A DNA stretch of 38,455 bases from the NCBI GenBank assembly GCA_017462125.1, contig JAFTRQ010000044.1:1-38455 (forward strand), given 5' to 3'. The notes beneath the pieces are model-generated. The model saw nothing but the letters and a program-made list of their open reading frames with translations. It was not told the DNA's origin and searched no databases. This stretch comes from Clostridia bacterium. Its GTDB lineage: Bacteria > Bacillota_A > Clostridia > Oscillospirales > CAG-272. Made by a program: the position numbers and the translations under genes. Shown one piece after another: positions 8,282 to 15,625 of this stretch; the stretch's first letter is position 1; each line of letters begins with the position of its first letter.

Positions 8282-8968
8282 TTATATTTGTATCTTGTAT
8301 CCTTGCCCCCAAACGACCTTCAGATAACGGGGCTCGGCGGGATTGATCTCGATCTTTTCTCGCAGGTGACGGATGTGAACGGCTACCGTGTTTTCTGAGC
8401 CGTAAGGCACGTCGTTCCACACGATCGCATAAATATCCCGAGGGGAATAGACACTGCCGGGGTTCTTCATAAACAGCTTCAGTATTTCGTATTCTGTCGG
8501 TGTGAGAGCGACAGGATCGCCGTCTACGGTGACCTTCTTTTCATCATCGTCAAGGGTGATCGAGCCGATCGTGATGACGGCTTCGGATTTGACGTGACCG
8601 CCAAGCTGTGTGTATCGGCGAAGCTGCGATCTGACTCTTGCGAGCATTTCGACGGGGTTGAAGGGCTTGGTTATGTAATCGTCGGCTCCTAAGTTTAAGC
8701 CGAGCACCTTGTCGGTGTCCTCACTTTTGGCTGTAAGGAGTATGATTGGTACGTTAGACGTTTCTCGGATTGCCGACAGTGCGGCGATACCGTCCATAAC
8801 AGGCATCATAACGTCCAATAAAATAAGATGAAATTGCTCCTTTGAGGCGAGGCTGACAGCCTCCTTGCCGTTATATGAGCAGGTGACCTTGTAGCCCTCG
8901 GCGGTTAGATATATGTTTAAAGAGTTGACGATGTCGTGCTCGTCATCGCAGATTAAAATGTTATACAT
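8282..8968 (-). CDS. OmpR/PhoB-family response regulator
   Basis: 228 aa. The N-terminal receiver domain shows the acidic pocket Asp8/Asp9, phospho-acceptor Asp52 (LLDVMMPVMDG), the conserved Thr in LLTAKS and the Lys in TKPF. The C-terminal winged-helix DNA-binding domain has the typical LTPTEYEILKLFMKNPG and VAVHIRHLREKIE stretches. The ATG at 8968 follows AAAGGAG. It is co-transcribed with the kinase gene. It is divergent from the large ABC operon starting at 10248, across a gene-free region, which makes that operon a plausible but unproven target. Confidence 0.95.
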   Translation of the reverse strand: MYNILICDDEHDIVNSLNIYLTAEGYKVTCSYNGKEAVSLASKEQFHLILLDVMMPVMDGIAALSAIRETSNVPIILLTAKSEDTDKVLGLNLGADDYITKPFNPVEMLARVRSQLRRYTQLGGHVKSEAVITIGSITLDDDEKKVTVDGDPVALTPTEYEILKLFMKNPGSVYSPRDIYAIVWNDVPYGSENTVAVHIRHLREKIEINPAEPRYLKVVWGQGYKIQI

Positions 8969-9027
8969 GTCGGCTCCTTTCGCACTTTTGATGATCCGAT
9001 ACTGCGCGCTGTGTCGAATCCTCTTAT

Positions 9028-9056
9028 ATTATCGCACTATTTCTGTTAAAAATCAA
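9028..9056 (-). promoter_or_regulatory. Promoter of the two-component operon
   Basis: On the minus strand TTGATT (9056-9051) and GATAAT (9033-9028) are separated by 17 bases, about 60 bases upstream of the response regulator start. Confidence 0.6.
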
Positions 9057-9060
9057 CAGG

Positions 9061-9720
9061 CAGAATCATTAAGATTTTATTAATTATCTACTTTTGATTG
9101 AATCGTGGCTGCTTTGCTATGTTCAGTTAGATCGATATTGGCTATTGTTGCGTTGTTGCGGATGGATGGGATGAGTTGTGTAAAGCGAAAGAGAATAGAG
9201 AGTGGTATTTTTGAAAAATGCCAAATAATGGTAATAATTATTTGCAAGTTTTGAAAAAAGCCGGAATATTGGCGGATTTTGCGACGCGAAGTGAAGATTG
9301 GGCGAACAAATTTGAAGAAAAATAAAAAATTTAAAATTTGTTCATTATTTTTGGACGTAGAAAAAGAGGGGGTATTTTTTGTGCACAATCGACAAGAAAA
9401 TGATGATCCGGAGACGAAGGGGTGAAGAGCTTTGGACGTCGGAAGACGGCAAAAAGAGGTAAATAATATTTACCGCACTGTTTTGGAGCAATAATAAGAG
9501 AAAAATCAAGTGGCAAAATTGACAAAATTACAGAAAATTATGTTTGGAAGAGGCAAAGCGAAGAAAGAAAAGAGTAAATATAAATTACCATCAAACGACC
9601 GATTTTCGATCGTTTTGACATCAGAATAAATTGAACGAAAACCGCTGATTTTGTTAACAAAAAAACAAAGGTTTTCTTTATAAATAAAAGGCATTTTAGT
9701 TAAGGTTTGTAAACTTTTCG
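9061..9720. other. Gene-free AT-rich region between two divergent operons
   Basis: About 660 bases with no convincing coding sequence: the short open frames on the minus strand lack ribosome binding sites and recognisable composition. Two symmetric sequences stand out as possible protein-binding sites. One is an inverted repeat at 9594-9614 (AACGACCGA-ttt-TCGATCGTT, one mismatch). The other is a perfect 14-bp palindrome, TTTTGTTAACAAAA, at 9649-9662, which lies 62 bases upstream of the -35 of the ABC operon promoter. Otherwise I see nothing here. Confidence 0.5.
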
Positions 9721-9724
9721 GCGC

Positions 9725-9753
9725 TTGACAAAAGTAGGGTTTTGTGGTAACAT
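9725..9753 (+). promoter_or_regulatory. Promoter of the ABC/DUF5696 operon
   Basis: A perfect TTGACA is separated by 17 bases from TAACAT. Transcription would start near 9760, giving an untranslated leader of about 490 bases before the binding-protein start codon at 10248. No other comparable promoter was seen closer to the gene. Confidence 0.65.
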
Positions 9754-9768
9754 ATTAGAGTAATTTTA

Positions 9769-9804
9769 GGGTATCTTGCAATTCACAATCGTGTGCAATG
9801 ACCC
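9769..9804 (+). promoter_or_regulatory. Leader hairpin with U-rich tail, attenuator-like
   Basis: Nested arms GGGT/ACCC, TTGCA/TGCAA and CAC/GTG form a stem of about 12 bp directly at the expected 5' end of the ABC operon transcript. The sequence GAATTTTTG follows at once. It could be an early terminator (attenuator) or a 5' mRNA-stabilising hairpin. I recognise no known riboswitch class. Confidence 0.45.
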
Positions 9805-10107
9805 GAATTTTTGTTGGCTGTTTTGCTTTATATTTAATTAATGAAGCGAAATCTGCCGTCCGATGTTCGGATTTGTTGAATTTGTTGCATATGACGCTTC
9901 GAAATGTGCCTTGGTGCGTTTTGTGTAACGGCTTACGAAAATTGCATAGTGATAATGCTGCTGCAGTATGATTGCCGACTTCGCAGGCTTGTGTGTGCAC
10001 TTTTATGTGTGCGTGCGCGTGTGCGCGAATTCTCGGCTCTGAGTCATGCCGCGCCGTTGGTAATGCCTCCGTGTGACACCGATTTCCCGGATGAAGTCCA
10101 AAGGGTT

Positions 10108-10167
10108 GCGAGCGGGCTTTGGGCGGCAATGGGGTTTCGGTAACTTAATTGCGACCGCCCGCTACGC
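10108..10167 (+). promoter_or_regulatory. Potential alternative-pairing structure in operon leader
   Basis: GCGAGCGGGC (10108-10117) can pair with GCCCGCTACGC (10157-10167, one bulge). The internal GGGCGGCAAT (10121-10130) can instead pair with the ATTG...CCGCCC stretch (10148-10160). The two pairings compete for the same bases, as in many riboregulators. No known ligand-binding motif is recognised. Confidence 0.35.
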
Positions 10168-10247
10168 ACGGTGTTATTGACGGAAGCATTTACCCTTTAC
10201 CGAACAGGGAAAACGCCTTGTTCGAAAATTCAGCAGGAGGAAATTTT

Positions 10248-13200
10248 ATGAAAACAACGAAATTTCAAAGATTGACAGCTTTGCTGCTTTGTTTGATTTT
10301 TGCATTGAGTTGCTTTTCTGTAAACGCGGTCGCAACCGACGGTGCGGGTGCTGACGGCGATGCTACGGAAAACGACTCAAACACATCAAGCTCGTCGGAT
10401 ATTTATAATACCGACGACATGATCGAGCTTCTCGGTGCGATTTCGTACGGAGACTATATGCTCGAGCACGCAGGTGTGAGTGCTGCGGAGGACACAATCG
10501 TGATCGACGCGGTAGATGCGCTCGTGCCTGAAAGCTCTGATGCCGCTTATTCCGTTGGAGAATTTGACGGTATCGAAGCAGTCAAGACTCCCGGTACCGG
10601 TGCGGTATCGTGGAAGGTCACAGTACCTAAGACTGCAAAGTACACCATTATGATCAAGTGCTACGCGAACGACGACGGTAAGGCAAACTCGGTTGAGCGA
10701 GTATTCCGTATCAACAACAAGGTGCCTTTCTCCGAAGCACGTTACATCACGATCAAGAAGACTTGGGCGAGCGAATTCACAGACGCGATCTATGACGGTA
10801 AGACTGCTGCCGCTACTGTTAAAGCGGAGGCGGAGGCTCTTGGCCTTACCTGCTATGAGGACGAAAAGGGTCTTCGCATCGTATATCCCGGAGTTTGGAC
10901 GTCTGCGGTTTCCGAGTTCTGCGATAAGTACGGCATCAGATTCATGACGCTGGATATCAACAAGAACGAGCTTCGTCCCTCGGCTGTACACGCTCCCGCT
11001 TGGGAAGAGTACACCTTGACAGACTCCATGGGCTTCTACACTCAGCCCTTTGAATTCGTTCTCAATGAAGGCGAAAACATTCTGACCCTTGAGGGTAAGA
11101 ACGGTGAGCTTTCCATTGATGAGATCGTTCTGACACCCGCAGAGGATGTTATTTCTTACGAGGAATATCTCGCAAAGTATGCGAATAAGCCTGCAGGCTC
11201 CGGCCAGATCAAGCTCGAGGGTGAGTATATGGTTGCCGCTTCCGACAAGACCGTATATCCTATCGAGGATGCTGCCGATGCGAACACGTCTCCCAGCGAC
11301 CCCTCCAGAACCGTTCTGAATATGGTTGGCGGCGAAAAGTGGCAGACAGCAGGTCAGTGGGTCACCTACAAGGTTATGGTCGATGAGTCCGGTATGTACG
11401 ATATGGATTTCCGTTTCAGACAGAATATCCTCGACGGTATGTTCACGAACCGCTCGCTGTACATTTACAGTGAAGGCCTTGCAGAGGGCGCTGACGGCTA
11501 TTACAACGGTCTTCCTTTCGCAGAGGCGAAGGCTCTTACCTTTAACTTCAGCGACGATTGGCAGGCAACTCGTGCAACCGATGGCAAGCAGGAGTTCAAG
11601 TTCTACTTTGAAAAGGGTGTTGTTTACACCATTAAGCTTGAGGTTACCTTGGGGGATATGGGTGAAATCATCAACACCGTTCAGAATTCCTTGAACTCGA
11701 TCAACACAGACTACCTTTCTATTATACAGCTGACCGGTGCTACCCCCGATACTTACCGTGACTACGGCTTCTCGAGAATCATGCCCGATACGCTGATCGA
11801 TATGGTAGAGCAGGCGTTTGTTCTTAACTATGAATCTGAAGATCCCGCTAAGTGGGGCGTGGCTCAGCAGCTGACAGAGCTTGCAGGTCAGAAGTCCTCT
11901 AACGTAGGTACACTTCAGAAGGTATCCGACCTTCTTCTCAGAATGGGTCGTGACGAGGATGAGATCGCAAGATCCCTTGAGCGTCTGAAGGCGTATATCG
12001 GTACACTCGGTACGTTCCTTTCCGACGCGAAGACGCAGCCCCTTGAGCTCGACTACATTATGATCCAGCCCGCTGAGGAAGAGGTTCCCGCAGCGAAGGC
12101 AGGATTCTGGGCATCTCTCATACACGAGGTAAGACGTTTCTTCTACTCCTTCGTTCGTGATTACGATAACGTAGGTGCAATGGTTGAAACCACCGAGGAG
12201 AGCTTGCAGGTATGGCTTGCAACAGGTCGTGACCAGGCGCAGGTTAAGCGTAACCTCGTTAATAACGGCTTTACTCCCTCCACCGGTATCTCGGTAGAGC
12301 TGAAGCTGGTTGCCGGCGGTACGTTGCTTCCTTCTATTCTTGCAAAGCAGGGTCCCGACGTTTACCACGGTCTCGGACAGGGTGACGTAATCAACTACGC
12401 GATCCGTTCCGCGATCATTCCGATTTATTCCGAAAACCCCATTTATTACGATAACAATTCCGAAAACGGTGAGATTGATATCGATCAGACCGATTTCAAG
12501 GCTGCGGCTGAATCCTTCAACGAGTCTGCGATGATCGTTCTCGGTATCGAAGATTCTGACGGATATCTGAACTATTACGGCTTGCCTGAGGCACAGGGCT
12601 TTGCAATGATGTTCGTCCGTGTTGATATTCTTGCAGACCTTGGCCTTGAGATCCCCCGTACATGGGAGGATATCATGGAAGCGGTTCCCGTTCTCCAGTC
12701 CAAGAACATGGAGATCGGTATTACAACCGATACAAACATTCACCTCTATCAGCAGGGTGGTACACTCTTCGCTGATAACGGTATGAGAATCAACCTTGAT
12801 TCCAAGATCGGTCTTGCGTCCTTCCGCAAGATGTGTGAATTCTTCACAAAGTACGGCTTCCCCTACACCTACGATGCAGCTAACCGTTTCAGAACCGGTG
12901 AGATGCCTATCCTGATCGGTGACTATACAGGTCTTTACAACCAGCTGAAGGTCTTCGCAACCGAAATCGAGGGTCTGTGGGCGATGGTTCCCGTGCCCGG
13001 CGTTGAGCAGGCAGACGGTACAGTTAATAACTGCGCGATCTCTTCCGTAAGTGCTTCCGTAATGGTAAGAGGCGCTGAAGAGAATTCGGCAAAGGCTTGG
13101 ACGTACATCAAGTGGTTCACAGGCGACGAATGTCAGGCAGAATACGCAAACGAAATGGTTGCGATCATGGGTCCTTCCGCGAAGTACAACACCGCGAACA

Positions 13201-13745
13201 TCAAGGCTCTTGCAAACCTGCCCTGGACAACCGAGGAATATACGAGAATCAAGGCGCAGTTCGATAACCTTGCATCCGTTCCCAACTATCCCGGTTCTTA
13301 CATCATTGGTCGTTACACCGACTTCGCGTTCCTTGCAGCTTACAACGACAATCAGGATCCCACAGAAGCACTTCTCGGTTATATCTATACAATTAATAAG
13401 GAAATAACCCGTAAGCGCGCTGAGTTCGGACTTGAGACTCTTGAGCAGGGTGAGACCCTTGCTTCCAAGAGACTTGCACAGGCTGAGGCAGCGGCAGAAG
13501 AGCTGAAGGACAGAAATGCTTCTTACTCCGACGTCTATGACAGAGTTATGACTGCTGTCAAGAGTGAGGATGACGTAACACTGAACAACATATCCGACGA
13601 GATCATGGCGATGACCAGCGAAAGCTTGTCCGAAGTAGTCAGAATCTCTAAGGGACCCGATATCGGAGATCTTTCCAACGAGGAGCTTCTGTATTATATT
13701 GCAGTAGCACTTTCCGATGCGGCAGCAGCACTTCTCACTTATTGA
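10248..13745 (+). CDS. Giant modular extracellular solute-binding protein of an ABC sugar importer
   Basis: 1165 aa; ordinary binding proteins of this class are about 400-550 aa. A Sec signal peptide (about 1-29) probably ends at the AVA-T site; the cysteine at 22 is not in a good lipobox. Two beta-rich carbohydrate-binding-like regions follow (about 80-300 and 318-500), each with a WKVTVPKTAKYTI- or WVTYKVMVDESGMY-type strand typical of CBM35-like folds. A helical linker (500-600) precedes a family-1 binding-protein domain (about 645-1060; LKLVAGGTLLPSILAKQGPDV, GLPEAQGFAMMFVRVDIL, YIKWFTGDECQAEYA). A helical tail ends the protein. The ATG at 10248 follows GGAGGAAA. It is the first gene of the operon, with codon use typical of very highly expressed genes. 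It should deliver a glycan or oligosaccharide to the downstream permeases; the substrate is unknown. Confidence 0.85.
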   Translation: MKTTKFQRLTALLLCLIFALSCFSVNAVATDGAGADGDATENDSNTSSSSDIYNTDDMIELLGAISYGDYMLEHAGVSAAEDTIVIDAVDALVPESSDAAYSVGEFDGIEAVKTPGTGAVSWKVTVPKTAKYTIMIKCYANDDGKANSVERVFRINNKVPFSEARYITIKKTWASEFTDAIYDGKTAAATVKAEAEALGLTCYEDEKGLRIVYPGVWTSAVSEFCDKYGIRFMTLDINKNELRPSAVHAPAWEEYTLTDSMGFYTQPFEFVLNEGENILTLEGKNGELSIDEIVLTPAEDVISYEEYLAKYANKPAGSGQIKLEGEYMVAASDKTVYPIEDAADANTSPSDPSRTVLNMVGGEKWQTAGQWVTYKVMVDESGMYDMDFRFRQNILDGMFTNRSLYIYSEGLAEGADGYYNGLPFAEAKALTFNFSDDWQATRATDGKQEFKFYFEKGVVYTIKLEVTLGDMGEIINTVQNSLNSINTDYLSIIQLTGATPDTYRDYGFSRIMPDTLIDMVEQAFVLNYESEDPAKWGVAQQLTELAGQKSSNVGTLQKVSDLLLRMGRDEDEIARSLERLKAYIGTLGTFLSDAKTQPLELDYIMIQPAEEEVPAAKAGFWASLIHEVRRFFYSFVRDYDNVGAMVETTEESLQVWLATGRDQAQVKRNLVNNGFTPSTGISVELKLVAGGTLLPSILAKQGPDVYHGLGQGDVINYAIRSAIIPIYSENPIYYDNNSENGEIDIDQTDFKAAAESFNESAMIVLGIEDSDGYLNYYGLPEAQGFAMMFVRVDILADLGLEIPRTWEDIMEAVPVLQSKNMEIGITTDTNIHLYQQGGTLFADNGMRINLDSKIGLASFRKMCEFFTKYGFPYTYDAANRFRTGEMPILIGDYTGLYNQLKVFATEIEGLWAMVPVPGVEQADGTVNNCAISSVSASVMVRGAEENSAKAWTYIKWFTGDECQAEYANEMVAIMGPSAKYNTANIKALANLPWTTEEYTRIKAQFDNLASVPNYPGSYIIGRYTDFAFLAAYNDNQDPTEALLGYIYTINKEITRKRAEFGLETLEQGETLASKRLAQAEAAAEELKDRNASYSDVYDRVMTAVKSEDDVTLNNISDEIMAMTSESLSEVVRISKGPDIGDLSNEELLYYIAVALSDAAAALLTY

Positions 13746-13786
13746 TAGCTTTCCATCTTATTCTGAATCTATAAAGGAGATCAAAA

Positions 13787-14734
13787 ATGTCTAATAAAGC
13801 AGCAGAAAAGAAGGCTGTTGCGCGTAAGGATATGACGATGGCACAGTGGGTGTGGAAAGAGATGAAGCGTAACTGGGCAGCGTACCTGATGGTATTGCCC
13901 TATATGGCGATCTTCACCATATTCACAATCCTCCCCGTTATCCTTTCAGCGGTTATCAGCTTTACAAACTTCAATATGCTGGAATTCCCGGATTTCGTTT
14001 TCCTTGACAACTATATCGCGCTGTTCTTCGATGACGATATCTTCCTTACAGCATGTACAAACACTCTGATTTTTGCAGGTATCGTAGGTCCTGTATCTTA
14101 CCTGCTTTCCTTCCTGGTTGCTTGGTTTATCAACGAGCTTCCTCCTAAGATCCGTGCGGTAGTAACGCTTATCTTCTATGCGCCCTCTATCTCGGGTCAG
14201 GTTTACCTCATTTGGGGTACACTCTTCTCCTCCGACTCCTACGGTTGGGTCAATGCGACACTTCTCGAGCTCGGATTTATCGACAAAGAAATTGCATTCT
14301 TTAAGGATGCGAACTACGTTATGCCTCTTTGTATCGTGGTTGCGCTCTGGACATCCCTTGGTACTGCGTTCCTTTCCTTCATCGCAGGTCTTCAGGGTGT
14401 CGATCGCTCGCTCTACGAGGCAGGCGCGGTGGACGGTGTCAGAAACAGATGGCAGGAGCTGTATTACATTACACTTCCTTCGATGAAGCCTCAGCTGATG
14501 TTCGGTGCGGTCATGGCGATCACCGGTGCGTTCGGCTTCGGTGGTATCGTTACTGCACTCTGCGGATTCCCGTCCGTTGAATACTCAGGTCACACGATTA
14601 TGCACCACCTCGAGGACTACAGTGGTCAGAGATACGAGGTTGGTTACGGTTCAGCAATCGCGGTTGTGCTCTTTGCTGTCATGGTAGGCGCAAACGGATT
14701 GGTTAAGAAGGTTCTTTCAAAGGTAGGTACGTGA
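13787..14734 (+). CDS. Sugar ABC transporter permease, MalF-like (pair 1)
   Basis: 315 aa, about six TM helices, binding-protein-dependent inner-membrane component of a CUT1-type carbohydrate importer. The cytoplasmic EAA loop that contacts the ATPase is at about 211-230 (EAGAVDGVRNRWQELYYITLP). The ATG at 13787 follows AAAGGAG, 41 bases after the binding-protein gene. The MalG-like partner begins one base after this stop codon, so the two are translated in step. No ATPase gene is found in the operon. Confidence 0.94.
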   Translation: MSNKAAEKKAVARKDMTMAQWVWKEMKRNWAAYLMVLPYMAIFTIFTILPVILSAVISFTNFNMLEFPDFVFLDNYIALFFDDDIFLTACTNTLIFAGIVGPVSYLLSFLVAWFINELPPKIRAVVTLIFYAPSISGQVYLIWGTLFSSDSYGWVNATLLELGFIDKEIAFFKDANYVMPLCIVVALWTSLGTAFLSFIAGLQGVDRSLYEAGAVDGVRNRWQELYYITLPSMKPQLMFGAVMAITGAFGFGGIVTALCGFPSVEYSGHTIMHHLEDYSGQRYEVGYGSAIAVVLFAVMVGANGLVKKVLSKVGT

Positions 14735-14735
14735 T

Positions 14736-15608
14736 ATGGCAAAACTTAGAACAAGAAATCATAAAGTCGTGCTGTCGCGTTCCGCAGGCGGTGACGCTGG
14801 CATTACAGTAATGCTGACACTTTTGGGAGCGTTTATGTTCCTTCCTATGCTGTACGTAGTCATGCAGTCCTTGAAGCCTCTTGACGAGCTTTGGATGTAT
14901 CCTCCTAAGTTCATCGTTATGAGCCCTACAGGTAAAAACTTCCTCGACCTCTTCTCACTGATGAGTACCAACTGGGTGCCCTTCTCGAGATACATCTTCA
15001 ACACAGTATTCACCTCTATTGCAGGTACATTCGGCCACCTGTTCATCGCATCTCTTGCGGCGTACACAATGGCGAAGATCAAGTTCCCCGGCGGCGTTCT
15101 GATGTTCAAGACCGTTCAGACATCCCTGATGTTCCACTCTACGGTTACGGGAATTACTTCCTTTATTATAATGTCCGCCTTCGGTTGGCTCGATACATAT
15201 TGGGCAATCATCGTTCCTTCGTGGGGCTCCACACTCGGTCTCTACCTGATGAAGCAGTTTATGGACTCTCACGTTCCCGATACCGTTCTTGAGTCTGCAC
15301 GTCTTGACGGCGCAGGAGAGCTTAAGACCTATTGGGTAATCGCGATGCCTATGGTTAAGCCTGCATGGCTGACACTTATCGTTTATTCCTTCCAGGCTCT
15401 CTGGAACCAGGGTGCTTCCGCATATATCCACTCCGAGCAGTTGAAGTCCTTTAACTACGCGATCGGTCAGATCACCGCGGGTGGTATCAAGCGTGCGGGT
15501 GCTTCCGCGGCTTCTCAGGTCGTTATGATGCTGGTGCCGATTCTCGTATTCGTATTCTCGCAGTCCAACATCGTTGAAACGATGGGATCCAGCGGAATGA
15601 AAGACTAA
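14736..15608 (+). CDS. Carbohydrate ABC transporter permease, MalG-like (pair 1)
   Basis: 290 aa with about six TM helices (first at 24-46). The EAA loop is at about 185-205 (ESARLDGAGELKTYWVIAMP), as expected for the MalG half of a CUT1 importer. The gene starts one base after the MalF-like gene and relies on AAAGGTAGG inside the end of that gene. It should form a heterodimer with the upstream product in the membrane. Confidence 0.94.
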   Translation: MAKLRTRNHKVVLSRSAGGDAGITVMLTLLGAFMFLPMLYVVMQSLKPLDELWMYPPKFIVMSPTGKNFLDLFSLMSTNWVPFSRYIFNTVFTSIAGTFGHLFIASLAAYTMAKIKFPGGVLMFKTVQTSLMFHSTVTGITSFIIMSAFGWLDTYWAIIVPSWGSTLGLYLMKQFMDSHVPDTVLESARLDGAGELKTYWVIAMPMVKPAWLTLIVYSFQALWNQGASAYIHSEQLKSFNYAIGQITAGGIKRAGASAASQVVMMLVPILVFVFSQSNIVETMGSSGMKD

Positions 15609-15625
15609 TATAGGAGGTTATAGCA

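Noticed and set aside
8235..8420. N-terminal extension of the histidine kinase to 743 aa
   Set aside because: The added residues are Arg-rich, overlap the response regulator gene in another frame, and would precede the natural cytoplasmic start before TM1.
9080..9694. Three short minus-strand frames upstream of the ABC operon
   Set aside because: No ribosome binding sites, skewed Phe/Ile/Lys composition from AT-rich DNA, and no conserved pattern.
9841..9879. 12-codon leader peptide in the ABC operon leader
   Set aside because: No Shine-Dalgarno site and no run of a single amino acid that would suggest a translation-controlled attenuator.
10386..12743. 785-codon minus-strand frame opposite the binding-protein gene
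   Set aside because: Same antisense effect of codon bias; the plus-strand reading has a signal peptide, ribosome binding site and family motifs.
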